DNA of 38,397 bases from NCBI GenBank assembly GCA_016292455.1, contig JAEDIL010000005.1, positions 1 to 38,397 on the forward strand, given 5' to 3'. A model generated the notes under the pieces. It had not been told where the DNA came from. It searched no databases and worked only from the letters and a program-made list of their open reading frames with translations. The position numbers and the translations under genes are program-made. Of this stretch, positions 1-8,019 are shown one piece after another. The stretch is from Clostridiaceae bacterium (GTDB taxonomy: Bacteria > Bacillota > Clostridia > Oscillospirales > Acutalibacteraceae). Positions within the stretch are counted from its first letter, which is position 1; every line of letters starts with the position of its first letter.

Positions 1-65
1 GCGGTATCTATATACAGCTTCGGGGTGAATAAAACGGTTTCTGCATCTGAATGCGACAGCCCCTT
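1..65 (+). repeat. MITE-like ~160-bp repeat, copy A (cut by window edge)
   Basis: This is the right end of a repeat found three more times in the window (18199-18361, 26455-26615, 29967-30125). It contains the 3' arm of the internal hairpin (GGGTGAATAAAACGGTT) and ends in the terminal inverted repeat GAATGCGACAGCCCCTT, followed by a T run. The left part lies outside the window. It sits 40 bp beyond the tarJ stop codon but is oriented as if it followed a rightward gene outside the window. Confidence 0.75.
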
Positions 66-105
66 TTTTGATGAAATGGCGGAAGCTGCAATTTTGTGCT
101 GTTTG

Positions 106-1131
106 TTATTTTTCCCACTTCATAATGGTTTTGCCGAAAGCTTTTTTGGTGTCAAGTTCAAACGCTTCGGTCATGTCCTTGATGTTCCTGACAGGCTTGA
201 CAATTCCTACCATGTGTGAAAGGTATTCAACAATTTCGGGATGTGCTTCAAACATTTCAACCGTTTTGACAAAGTCTGCACGACCGCTGCGGCTGCTGCC
301 GAACATGCGCAGTCCCTTTTCAAGAATCATGCGCGTGTTGACGGGAACGGGATATTCGCTGACGCCGAGAATTGAAATTGTACCCTCGGGGTTGATATAA
401 TCAATAATCTGCTCAATTGCAACCTGAGAGCCGTTGCCGCCGACACACTCAAACGCATGGTCAAGGTGCATGTCCTCGGGAATTTCGGTCGTGAGGAAGG
501 TTTCGTCAACAAAGGTGAAATCGGCAAGCTTTTTCGGAACGATTCCGAAAACATAGACCTTGGTTTCCGGGAAGAATTTTTTGAGGAAAATACTCGTCAT
601 ATAGCTGAGGTTTCCGTCGCCCCAGACGCCGATGACATTGCGGCGTTTGTGAGCAATTTTGTCAAAGCGCGAAATTGCGTGAACGGAAACCGAAACAATT
701 TCCGTAAAAGCGGCAACCTCGTTCAGAATTCCGTCGGGAAGCCGGACAAGCCTGTCTGCGGGAATCTGAACATATTCCTGCATAAAGCCGTCAAAGCCGC
801 TGGCGCGGAACTTGCTTGAACGAAGATAGTTTTCCGCAACAACGTCGTCAGTCTCGGTCGGAGTGTTGGGAATCATTACAACCCTTTCGCCCGGCTTGAA
901 AGAGCCGTCCGGCGCATAAACAACCTCGCCGATAGCTTCGTGAATGAGAGCCATCGGAAGTTTTTTTGCAAGTACCTTTGCGTCGCGGGTACCCTGGAAA
1001 TATCGCTGGTCAGCGTTGCAGATGGAAAGATATGTCGGTTTAACGATGACATCGTTTGAAAAAATGTCAATTTCGTTGAAGGCAATTTCAATCTTGCGCG
1101 GCTGAGTCAATCTGTATACTGTGTTAAGCAT
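106..1131 (-). CDS. tarJ: Ribulose-5-phosphate reductase (TarJ-like)
   Basis: This 341-residue protein is a medium-chain alcohol-dehydrogenase-type reductase. TarJ reduces ribulose 5-phosphate to ribitol 5-phosphate with NADPH, the substrate of the cytidylyltransferase encoded just upstream by tarI. The N-terminal GroES-like half carries the metal-site region (SICNADQRYFQG, residues about 36-47, then the HEAIGEV segment near residue 64). The Rossmann half has a divergent nucleotide loop (GVWGDGNLSYM, about residue 168) that is typical of TarJ rather than classical ADH. It lies 27 bp behind tarI, so the two are almost certainly co-transcribed. The product CDP-ribitol feeds wall teichoic acid or other ribitol-phosphate polymers; no polymerase gene is visible here. 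The specific TarJ call rests largely on the tarI partnership. Confidence 0.85.
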   Translation of the reverse strand: MLNTVYRLTQPRKIEIAFNEIDIFSNDVIVKPTYLSICNADQRYFQGTRDAKVLAKKLPMALIHEAIGEVVYAPDGSFKPGERVVMIPNTPTETDDVVAENYLRSSKFRASGFDGFMQEYVQIPADRLVRLPDGILNEVAAFTEIVSVSVHAISRFDKIAHKRRNVIGVWGDGNLSYMTSIFLKKFFPETKVYVFGIVPKKLADFTFVDETFLTTEIPEDMHLDHAFECVGGNGSQVAIEQIIDYINPEGTISILGVSEYPVPVNTRMILEKGLRMFGSSRSGRADFVKTVEMFEAHPEIVEYLSHMVGIVKPVRNIKDMTEAFELDTKKAFGKTIMKWEK

Positions 1132-1158
1132 TGATTACTGTCCTTTCATAGCCGGCGT

Positions 1159-1872
1159 TCAGTCTGCGTTTCCTTCGTCAAGGAGAGCTTTTGCAACGCG
1201 CAGATCATACGGATAGGTGATTTTGATGTTGTGAACTTCGCCCTGAATGAGGCGGACGGGGCGACCCTTCATGCTGAAAATTTTGCAGGCGTCCGTCAGA
1301 ATATCCTTTTCCTCTTCGGTGAGACTTTCATAAAGCTCTTTAAGCTCCTTGGCTCTGAATGCCTGGGGAGTCTGACCCTGATAAAGGTTGCTTCTGTTGG
1401 GAATGGAGCTGATGACCTGCTTGTCAAGGCTTTCAACAATAGTGTCCGTTGCCGGAACAACGGTGTCTGTTGCGCCGTATGTCAGCGCGCCCTCAATATT
1501 TTCGTCAATGATTCTTGCCGTAACAAAGGGACGAACCGCGTCATGAGTGACAATCACGGTTTCATCGTCAAGACCGTCTGTGCTTTCAATGTATCTGATT
1601 GCATTCATGATGGTTTCGTTCCTTGTTGCGCCGCCCTTTATAACAACAACGCGGTCGTTTTCGGGCAGGTGCTTTGAAAGAATGTTGTTCGTGTAGCTGA
1701 CCCACTGGTCGGGGCAGAGGATAATGATCTTTTTGAATGCACTGTTGACATAGAATTTTTCAACCGTGTGAACGATGATCGGCTTGTTGTTCAATGTCAG
1801 GTATTGCTTGGGTTTTTCAAGGTTGCCCATTCTGCTGCCGATTCCGCCGGCGGCGATAACTGCATATATCAT
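1159..1872 (-). CDS. tarI: Ribitol-5-phosphate cytidylyltransferase (TarI)
   Basis: This 237-residue enzyme of the IspD/TarI family makes CDP-ribitol from CTP and D-ribitol 5-phosphate in the cytosol. The nucleotide-binding start AAGGIGSRMG (residues 7-16) with PKQY (21-24) is clear. Further family blocks are GGATRNETI, THDAVRPFV, TDTIVES, IPNRSNLYQGQTPQAF and LTDACKIF. IspD shares the fold, but the block WVSYTNNIL, the IPNR..LYQGQTPQ segment and the adjacent tarJ favour TarI over the isoprenoid enzyme. The ATG is preceded by GAGGTG at a normal distance. It has its own promoter (TTGACA, 17 bp, TAGAAT) divergent from mreB. Confidence 0.88.
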   Translation of the reverse strand: MIYAVIAAGGIGSRMGNLEKPKQYLTLNNKPIIVHTVEKFYVNSAFKKIIILCPDQWVSYTNNILSKHLPENDRVVVIKGGATRNETIMNAIRYIESTDGLDDETVIVTHDAVRPFVTARIIDENIEGALTYGATDTVVPATDTIVESLDKQVISSIPNRSNLYQGQTPQAFRAKELKELYESLTEEEKDILTDACKIFSMKGRPVRLIQGEVHNIKITYPYDLRVAKALLDEGNAD

Positions 1873-1936
1873 TTTTTTTCACCTCAGAATAAGTTTGGTT
1901 TATATTAAAGCGCTATAATCAGATATAGGCGGTATT

Positions 1937-1965
1937 ATTCTAACTCAAACTCCGTCATTTGTCAA
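1937..1965 (-). promoter_or_regulatory. Promoter of tarI-tarJ
   Basis: On the minus strand the -35 box TTGACA (1960-1965) and -10 box TAGAAT (1937-1942) are separated by exactly 17 bp, and tarI starts about 65 bp downstream. The -10 context GAGTTAGAAT recurs in other promoters of this window. Confidence 0.7.
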
Positions 1966-2033
1966 CTTGAAGCATATTTTAAGTCGCATTTGTGAATTTT
2001 CGCATAACGACTGAGGTTTTTTCCGAAACTTAC

Positions 2034-2062
2034 TTGTGAATGAGCGGATTTTGGTATATAAT
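2034..2062 (+). promoter_or_regulatory. Promoter of the mreB operon
   Basis: The -35 box TTGTGA (2034-2039) and a perfect -10 TATAAT (2057-2062) have 17 bp between them. The start codon of mreB is 65 bp downstream. Confidence 0.7.
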
Positions 2063-2126
2063 TATAGTTCAATATGTCATATAATGCCCTTTTATATTTA
2101 CTTTTCGTTCGGAAAGGGGAAGCAAA

Positions 2127-3137
2127 ATGCTTTTTTCTCAGGATATTGGAATTGATCTCGGAACAGCCAACACCCTTGTTTTTGTCAAGGGTAAAGGTAT
2201 CGTGATCCGTGAACCGTCCGTTGTTGCCGTCAATGTCAGCACAAGACCGGGCAAGGTTGTTGCAGTCGGTACTCAGGCGAAGGAAATGATCGGAAGAACT
2301 CCCGGCTCAATCACCGCGATGAGACCGCTCAAAGACGGCGTTATTGCAGATTTTGACGTGACGACGGAAATGCTCAGAAAGTTTATTCAGAAGGCGATGG
2401 GCAATTCGTTTTTTGCAAAGGCGCGCGTTGTAATCTGCATTCCCTCGGGTGTTACCGAGGTTGAAAGAAGAAATGTTCATGACGTTGCAATTGAGGCGGG
2501 CGCAAAATATGTCAGCCTCATTGAAGAGCCTATGGCTGCCGCGATCGGTGCGGGACTTCCGGTTTCGGAGGCTATCGGAAGCATGGTTGTGGACATCGGC
2601 GGCGGAACGGCTGAGGTTGCCGTAATTTCGCTCGGCGATATTGTTACCGCGCGTTCGGTCAGAGCTGCCGGAGACAGCTTCGACAGTGCAATAATTCAGT
2701 ATGTCAAGAAAAAATATAATCTCCTCATCGGTGAGCGTACAGCCGAGGAAATCAAAATCAAAATCGGTTCTGCCGCCGAGTATGAGGGCGAGGGAAAAAT
2801 GGAGGTCAAGGGCAGAAATCTTGTTGACGGTCTGCCGAAAAACGTGACCATTACCAGCGAGGAAATCCGTGAATCGCTCGCCGACCCTGTCGGTCAGATT
2901 CTTGAAGCAATCAAGGAAACGCTTGAAAAAACGCCGCCTGAGCTTTCGGCTGATATTATTGACCACGGAATAATGCTCACCGGAGGCGGCGCGCTGCTTC
3001 GCGGACTTGACCGCCTGATTGCCGAAGAAACGGGTATGCCCGTCAATATTGCAGACAATCCGCTTGACTGCGTTGTTGACGGCGCGGGAATTTATCTTGA
3101 ATCCGACGTACTCGGAAAGCTCGGAAAAAGATTCTGA
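2127..3137 (+). CDS. mreB: Rod-shape-determining protein MreB
   Basis: This bacterial actin polymerises under the membrane and guides the elongation machinery (MreC, MreD, RodA, PBP2) that inserts lateral-wall peptidoglycan. The 336-residue length is standard. The actin-fold ATP sites are visible: phosphate loop 1 GIDLGTANT near the N terminus, phosphate loop 2 VVDIGGGTAEVAV about residue 155, and the adenosine segment MLTGGGALLRGLD about residue 285. The EEPMAAAIGAG block is also conserved. GGAAAGGGGAAGC precedes the ATG. It is the first gene of an operon with mreC, mreD, the PBP2 gene and a minD-like gene, a common Firmicute order, and could also be Mbl by sequence alone; the mreCD context favours MreB. 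Confidence 0.95.
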   Translation: MLFSQDIGIDLGTANTLVFVKGKGIVIREPSVVAVNVSTRPGKVVAVGTQAKEMIGRTPGSITAMRPLKDGVIADFDVTTEMLRKFIQKAMGNSFFAKARVVICIPSGVTEVERRNVHDVAIEAGAKYVSLIEEPMAAAIGAGLPVSEAIGSMVVDIGGGTAEVAVISLGDIVTARSVRAAGDSFDSAIIQYVKKKYNLLIGERTAEEIKIKIGSAAEYEGEGKMEVKGRNLVDGLPKNVTITSEEIRESLADPVGQILEAIKETLEKTPPELSADIIDHGIMLTGGGALLRGLDRLIAEETGMPVNIADNPLDCVVDGAGIYLESDVLGKLGKRF

Positions 3138-3170
3138 CGAAAGGAGCGCCTCTGGCGCTTGTGAAAAATA

Positions 3171-4034
3171 ATGCGACAGTTTTTTAAAAGCACACAATTC
3201 AAGGTTTTTTCGCTTGTGCTTTGCGCACTGCTTGTCGGAGCTGTGCTTGCGGCTGTGAATGCAGACCGTTCCTCTCCGTTCACCGGCGTGGTTTCGGTTG
3301 TTTTTTCGCCGGTTCAGAAGCTTTCCGAAAAGGCGGCGCAAAAGCTTGGCGGTTTCAAAGCGTCTTTTGAAAGCGCCGGAGCATACAGAAGCGAAAACGA
3401 AGAGCTTCGGCGCAAGGTTGCCGAATATGAAAAACAGCTTGCAGATTATGATGAAATGAAGCATAAAATCAATTCCTATGAGGAAATGCTCGGAGTCAAG
3501 CAGGCTAACCCGGAGCTGGAGCTTTGCCGCGCCGAGATAATCGGAACGGACAGCGCAGATCTGTTTTCCTCTCTGATGATAGACAAAGGCAGCAGCGACG
3601 GCATTTCTGCCGGGGATCCGGTAGTCAGCGGAAATTATGTTGTCGGTCTTGTTAAAAAGGTCAACTCATCATACAGCGTTGTTCAGTCTGTTCTTAACCC
3701 TGCGCTCAACATCAGCGCAATTGAAAGCGAAACGAGGGAGACGGCATACGTCACTTCAACACCGGAGCAATCGCTTCAGGGCAAGTGCATTTTTGCCGGG
3801 CTTGAAAGAACAACGGTTGTTTCTCCCGGAGGCGTTATTCTGACGTCGGGCATCGGCGGAGTATATCCCAAAGGTTTAATTATCGGAACCGTGACTCAGG
3901 TCTGCGAAAGCGAAACCGACCTGACAAGCTATGCCGTTGTGAATCCCGGCGCAAAAATAGACGAGCTTGAAGACGTTTTTGTCATCACCTCTTTCAAGGG
4001 GCAGGGCGTTGAACAGCTTGAAAGGGACGACTGA
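3171..4034 (+). CDS. mreC: Cell-shape protein MreC
   Basis: This 287-residue bitopic membrane protein links cytoplasmic MreB to the periplasmic side of the elongation complex. It has one N-terminal membrane segment (about residues 8-28, VFSLVLCALLVGAVLAAV), a coiled coil of charged heptads (about 60-100, SENEELRRKVAEYEKQL), and the MreC beta-domain with the blocks MIDKGSSDGISAGDPVV and LTSGIGGVYPKGL. The start is ATG at 3171. The only Shine-Dalgarno candidate, AAGGAG at 3141-3146, is 24 nt upstream, but a perfect GCGCC-TCT-GGCGC hairpin (3146-3158) lies between and would shorten the effective spacing. It is 33 bp from mreB. Confidence 0.93.
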   Translation: MRQFFKSTQFKVFSLVLCALLVGAVLAAVNADRSSPFTGVVSVVFSPVQKLSEKAAQKLGGFKASFESAGAYRSENEELRRKVAEYEKQLADYDEMKHKINSYEEMLGVKQANPELELCRAEIIGTDSADLFSSLMIDKGSSDGISAGDPVVSGNYVVGLVKKVNSSYSVVQSVLNPALNISAIESETRETAYVTSTPEQSLQGKCIFAGLERTTVVSPGGVILTSGIGGVYPKGLIIGTVTQVCESETDLTSYAVVNPGAKIDELEDVFVITSFKGQGVEQLERDD

Positions 4035-4065
4035 ATTGTCATGAGCGGGACGGAAAGGAAGTGAC

Positions 4066-4614
4066 GTGAAAATGAAAAAGCTTTTTCAGGGCGAAAACGG
4101 CAGGCGCATTGCCGAAAGGGTAATTTTTGCGCTGCTGGTGCTTCTGACCGCTCTGTTTCAGAACACAAGGGGCGCGCTGCCGGCTTTCGGAAATGCAAAA
4201 GCAATGCCGCTTGTTGTTCTTGTTGCCGTTCTCGGTCTTTTTGAACGCAGCCTTGCCGGCTTGTTTTTCGGCGTATTCGCCGGTGCACTATGGGACATGG
4301 CTTCGGCAAACACAGACAGCTTTTTCACCGTTTTCCTTTGTGTTGCCGGTTTTTTGTGCGGAGTTCTTTCAAGCTTTGTTCTGCGTAGCAACATTTTTTC
4401 CGCGCTTTTGCTTTCCGGAACAACAACGGCGCTTTGTCTGCTGATTCATTGGTTCGGCTTTTTATATCTGAAAGGCTTTGACCCTGCCGCGGTACTGCTT
4501 GTTGAAAACTATCTGCCGTCATGCATATATACCTTTTTGTTCACGTTTGTTCATTATTACCTTATCAGGGGGATTAAAAAAGCTCTTGCTCTGCCGAAAA
4601 GGTTTACTGCCTGA
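4066..4614 (+). CDS. mreD: Cell-shape protein MreD
   Basis: This 182-residue polytopic membrane protein has about five hydrophobic segments and is the usual partner of MreC. Recognition rests on size, hydrophobicity, position between mreC and the PBP2 gene, and short family blocks such as FGVFAGALWDMAS and the C-terminal FLFTFVHYYLIRG. The start is uncertain: GTG at 4066 is only a few bases from AAGGAAGTG (4055-4063), so ATG at 4072, two codons in, gives better spacing. MreD sequences are poorly conserved, so the name depends partly on context. Confidence 0.85.
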   Translation: MKMKKLFQGENGRRIAERVIFALLVLLTALFQNTRGALPAFGNAKAMPLVVLVAVLGLFERSLAGLFFGVFAGALWDMASANTDSFFTVFLCVAGFLCGVLSSFVLRSNIFSALLLSGTTTALCLLIHWFGFLYLKGFDPAAVLLVENYLPSCIYTFLFTFVHYYLIRGIKKALALPKRFTA

Positions 4615-4637
4615 TTTTATGAAAGGACGGTGACGTC

Positions 4638-6668
4638 ATGAGAAGAAAAATCAGCAAAAAGCGCGACGCCGCCGTAATTGCGGTTATTGCCGTTGTTTTT
4701 GCCTTGTTCATTGTGAAGCTGTGGGATATTCAGGTCGTTTCCGCCGGCGAAAGCGGGAACGCCGCAGTCAGAGCCGTTGAAGTTGAAGTGGAGCCTGTCC
4801 GCGGAGACATTCTTGACCGCAACGGAAATATTCTTGCAACAAGCAAGCAGCAGCGCAATGTGATTTTCAATTATGTATCTTTTCCGAAAAGCGATGAAAA
4901 AGAGGAACGCAACAGAATTATTCATGAGCTAATCACCCTTTTTGAAAAGAACAACGCAGAGTGGGTGGATGAGCTGCCGATAAAAGCCGACAAAAAAGGC
5001 GGGCTAAGCTTCATTAAAAACAGGGAAAGCGAAATTGCATATCTGCGTTCTTCGGCTTTTCTTGACCTGAATCCTTACGCAACCGTTCAGAATTGCTTTG
5101 ACGCTCTGGTTGAACGGTACAGCCTTGAAAGCTATGACACCGTAACGGCAAGGAAGCTCGCTTCGGTTTATTACTCAATGTGGAAGGGCGGCTTCAACAC
5201 AAGTACACCGTATGCTTTTGCAAAAGACGTTTCGCCGGAGCTTTCCTCGCTTATCAAGGAAAAAAGCGCAAGTTTCCCCGGTGTGGACGTTCAGGTAAAG
5301 TCCGTCAGGTCATATCCCGACGGAACGCTTGCTCCGCATGTTCTCGGAATAGTCGGCGCAATAAGCAGTGAAGAGTACGAAGAAAAAAAAGATGACGGCT
5401 ATTCACTTAACGATACAGTCGGAAAAAACGGAATAGAATATGCCTATGAAACCGAGCTGAGAGGAAAAAAGGGCAAAAAGCTCATCACAACGGATTCGGA
5501 CGGCAACACAACCGAAAAATATACCGTTATGCCTGAGCCCGGAAATTCGGTCATTCTGACGCTCGACGCTGCACTTCAGAAAACTGCTCAGGACGCTCTT
5601 TCGGATCTTATCACGAAAATGAAAAAAAGCAATCCGCGGGTCAGCTCCGGTGCTGTTGTTGCAATGGACGTGAAAAACAACGAGGTGCTTGCCTGTGCAA
5701 ATTACCCGAGCTACAACCTTTCAACATATTCGAAGAATTCGGCAAAGCTCAATGCCGATTCCTCGAAGCCGCTGTGGGACAGAGCGCTGAGAAGTACCTT
5801 TACTCCCGGTTCAACAATCAAGCCTGCCGTTGCAATGACGGGGCTTGAAGAGAAGACCATTGATTCAAAATCAGTTGTCTGTTGCAGCGGAATTTATACA
5901 CATTATCAGGACTATCAGCCCGGATGTACGGGGGTTCACGGCAACCTCAATGTTGTTTCTGCGCTTTACCACAGCTGCAATATTTTCTTCTATGAAACTT
6001 CAAGACTTCTCGGAATTGAAAAACTCAACGATTATTTCAAAATGTTCGGTCTTGGGGAAAAAACAGGCGTTGAGCTTGCGGAATCCTCCGGAACCGTTGA
6101 CTGCGTTGAACTGAGAACAAAAAGAGGAGAACTCTGGACACCCGGTCTCACCATTCAGGCAGGCATAGGTCACGGCGACAATCAGTTCACGCCCATTCAG
6201 CTTTGTGCATACGCTTCCGTAATTGCAAACAAGGGCGTCCGCCACAAGGCGCATTTTGTCCGCTCCGTCATGTCTGCCGATTACAGTCAGACGCTTTACT
6301 CTGCGGAGGATCAGGTTCTTTCAACCGCAAACTTCAAGGAAAAAAACTGGGCGCTCGTATATGAGGGAATGTTGCTTGTCGGAACAAAAAGCTATGCAGA
6401 CTTTTCCTCTGTCGGAAAAAAAGTTGCCGCAAAGACCGGAACAACAACGGTTGAGCGCATTATCAACGGCGTGAGCCGGAAGCATGACAACGGTCTGATA
6501 ATTGCCTTTGCTCCCTATAACGACCCGCAGATTGCGGTTGCCGTTGTTGTTGAGGGCGCGGACAGCGGCGGTTCAACCGCCCCCGTTGCCTCGGCAATCA
6601 TGGAGCAGTATTTTGCAAAAACAGAGGGCGAAAAGCCTGCGAAGACGCAGGGCTCGCTGCTCAAATAA
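4638..6668 (+). CDS. mrdA: Penicillin-binding protein 2 (elongation transpeptidase)
   Basis: This class B PBP cross-links peptidoglycan during lateral elongation as partner of a RodA polymerase. At 676 residues it has a short cytoplasmic tail, one membrane segment (about 12-32), a PBP-dimer domain starting with the RGDILDRNGNILA block, and a transpeptidase domain. The active-site motifs are present: STIK with nucleophile S392 and K395, SCN starting at S446, and KTGT starting at K599. AAAGGACGGTGA precedes the ATG. It follows mreD by 23 bp. No rodA is present in this operon; a RodA/FtsW-type gene lies at 32563-33855 in a second module. Confidence 0.93.
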   Translation: MRRKISKKRDAAVIAVIAVVFALFIVKLWDIQVVSAGESGNAAVRAVEVEVEPVRGDILDRNGNILATSKQQRNVIFNYVSFPKSDEKEERNRIIHELITLFEKNNAEWVDELPIKADKKGGLSFIKNRESEIAYLRSSAFLDLNPYATVQNCFDALVERYSLESYDTVTARKLASVYYSMWKGGFNTSTPYAFAKDVSPELSSLIKEKSASFPGVDVQVKSVRSYPDGTLAPHVLGIVGAISSEEYEEKKDDGYSLNDTVGKNGIEYAYETELRGKKGKKLITTDSDGNTTEKYTVMPEPGNSVILTLDAALQKTAQDALSDLITKMKKSNPRVSSGAVVAMDVKNNEVLACANYPSYNLSTYSKNSAKLNADSSKPLWDRALRSTFTPGSTIKPAVAMTGLEEKTIDSKSVVCCSGIYTHYQDYQPGCTGVHGNLNVVSALYHSCNIFFYETSRLLGIEKLNDYFKMFGLGEKTGVELAESSGTVDCVELRTKRGELWTPGLTIQAGIGHGDNQFTPIQLCAYASVIANKGVRHKAHFVRSVMSADYSQTLYSAEDQVLSTANFKEKNWALVYEGMLLVGTKSYADFSSVGKKVAAKTGTTTVERIINGVSRKHDNGLIIAFAPYNDPQIAVAVVVEGADSGGSTAPVASAIMEQYFAKTEGEKPAKTQGSLLK

Positions 6669-6700
6669 CCGCCGGAAAACCCGGAGTCAGGAGAAAAAGA

Positions 6701-7420
6701 ATGGCAAAAAAAATTGTTTTTGCGTCCGGAAAGGGCGGAGTCGGAAAAACCTCGGTTGCCGTCGGCGTTGCAAGGGCATTGACAAAGCTCGGAAGCAGCG
6801 TTCTGCTGGTTGATTTTGACAACCTGCGCAGTATCGACCTGCTTGTCGGTGCGGCGGAGTCGGTGGTATATGACTGGGGAGATGTTCTTCTCGGAAGATG
6901 CAGCGCCGCAGACGCCGTTTATATGTCAGGAGGACTCAGTGTAATGTCATGCCCGCGGAAATACGGCGACGCAACGTCAAAGGACGTTGGAACGCTCATT
7001 CGCAGCTTTGACAAAAAGTATGACTATATCCTTTGCGACGCGCCTGCCGGAGTCGGTCGCGGAATGCACCTTGCCCTTGCGGGTGCAGACAAGGGGATTC
7101 TTGTTGCGACGCCGGATTATGTCTGCGTCCGGGCCGCATTTACCGCTTCGGATGAGATGCTTGAACACGGAATCAACGATATTCGTCTCATTGTCAACCG
7201 TGCAGTCAGAAAAGACATCAGAAGAAAAAAGATGCTCAACATTGATTCGGTGATAGATTCAACGGCTGTCCGACTGATCGGGGTTGTTCCCGAAGATCCG
7301 AAAATCCGTTTCGGTGCAATGGGAAGCACAATCTGCAAAAAAGGGCAGGTCTCTTACCCTTCGTTCATGAATATTGCAAAAAGACTTTCCGGAGAAAGTG
7401 TGCCTCTTTCGTTTGTATAA
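6701..7420 (+). CDS. MinD-like ATPase lacking a membrane-targeting tail
   Basis: This 239-residue ParA/MinD-family P-loop ATPase carries the deviant Walker A motif SGKGGVGKTS (residues 9-18), switch-like CDAPAGVG and the C-terminal block NIAKRLSGESVP that aligns with the end of the MinD core. In classical MinD (about 260-270 residues) that block is followed by an amphipathic helix that binds membrane; here the protein stops after SFV. No minC or minE is adjacent. It sits 32 bp behind PBP2, where clostridial cell-shape operons usually carry minCDE. It may place the septum by other means or have a different cargo, so I withhold the name minD. GGAGAAAAAG precedes the ATG. Confidence 0.82.
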   Translation: MAKKIVFASGKGGVGKTSVAVGVARALTKLGSSVLLVDFDNLRSIDLLVGAAESVVYDWGDVLLGRCSAADAVYMSGGLSVMSCPRKYGDATSKDVGTLIRSFDKKYDYILCDAPAGVGRGMHLALAGADKGILVATPDYVCVRAAFTASDEMLEHGINDIRLIVNRAVRKDIRRKKMLNIDSVIDSTAVRLIGVVPEDPKIRFGAMGSTICKKGQVSYPSFMNIAKRLSGESVPLSFV

Positions 7421-7481
7421 TGTACATAAAGCAACAAAGGAGCAATTTTTGCACATTTTGTCAAAAATATTGTTTTTTCGC

Positions 7482-7510
7482 TTGAATTATCGTTGCTTTT
7501 TTGTTAGAAT
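7482..7510 (+). promoter_or_regulatory. Promoter of mgsA
   Basis: The boxes TTGAAT (7482-7487) and TAGAAT (7505-7510) are separated by 17 bp. The downstream 5' UTR holds a small CAGCCGC/GCGGCTG hairpin at 7537-7556. Confidence 0.55.
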
Positions 7511-7586
7511 GGTCAAAGCATGGAAATGTTAGACAGCAGCCGCGCTTTTGCGGCTGAGAGAAGAGGATAAGGAGGCTTTCTGGAGA

Positions 7587-7988
7587 ATGAACATTGCACT
7601 CATTGCCCATGACGCAAAAAAGGAGCTTATGACACAGTTCTGTATTGCGTATTGCGGAACGCTCAGCAAGCATGACCTTTGCGCAACGGGAACAACAGGA
7701 AAGCTCGTTGCCGAAGCAACTGGACTTGATATTGACAGGTTCCTTGCGGGTTATCAGGGCGGCGAGGAGCAGATTGCGGCAAGGATTGCCTGCAACGAGA
7801 TTGACCTTCTTCTCATTTTTCGTGATCCTCTTAATCCCAAGCCCGGCGAGCCGAACGAAGCGAACCTTCTCAGGCTTTGTGACGTTCACAATATTCCGGT
7901 TGCAACCAATATCGCAACCGCCGAGGCGCTGATTCATGCACTTGAACGCGGTGACCTTGATTGGAGAGACATCGTAAATCCGAAATAA
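7587..7988 (+). CDS. mgsA: Methylglyoxal synthase
   Basis: The enzyme converts dihydroxyacetone phosphate to methylglyoxal and phosphate, bypassing lower glycolysis when phosphate is short. The 133-residue protein shows the family blocks MNIALIAHDAKK, CATGTTGKLV, GGEEQIAARI and the phosphate-binding FRDPLNPKPGEPN segment, then PVATNIATAEAL. I start it at ATG 7587 because AAGGAGG (7569-7575) is well placed; an upstream in-frame start near 7548 would fall inside the 5' UTR hairpin. mgsA often ends mre/min operons in Clostridia, but here it has its own promoter. Confidence 0.92.
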   Translation: MNIALIAHDAKKELMTQFCIAYCGTLSKHDLCATGTTGKLVAEATGLDIDRFLAGYQGGEEQIAARIACNEIDLLLIFRDPLNPKPGEPNEANLLRLCDVHNIPVATNIATAEALIHALERGDLDWRDIVNPK

Positions 7989-8019
7989 GCCTTTTCGGGC
8001 TTTCCGTGAATAAGATAAA

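Noticed and set aside
1159..1872. IspD (isoprenoid pathway) as identity for the cytidylyltransferase
   Set aside because: TarI-specific blocks and the adjoining TarJ gene favour ribitol-phosphate cytidylyltransferase.
2307..3464. 385-codon open frame antisense to mreB and mreC
   Set aside because: It lies opposite strongly recognisable genes, has no ribosome binding site and encodes a composition typical of reverse-complement codon bias.
7537..7556. Intrinsic terminator before mgsA
   Set aside because: The CAGCCGC/GCGGCTG hairpin is not followed by a T tract.
7987..8003. Terminator after mgsA
   Set aside because: The five-base-pair AAGCC/GGCTT hairpin has only a short T run; too weak to call, so read-through from mgsA into the T-box cannot be excluded.
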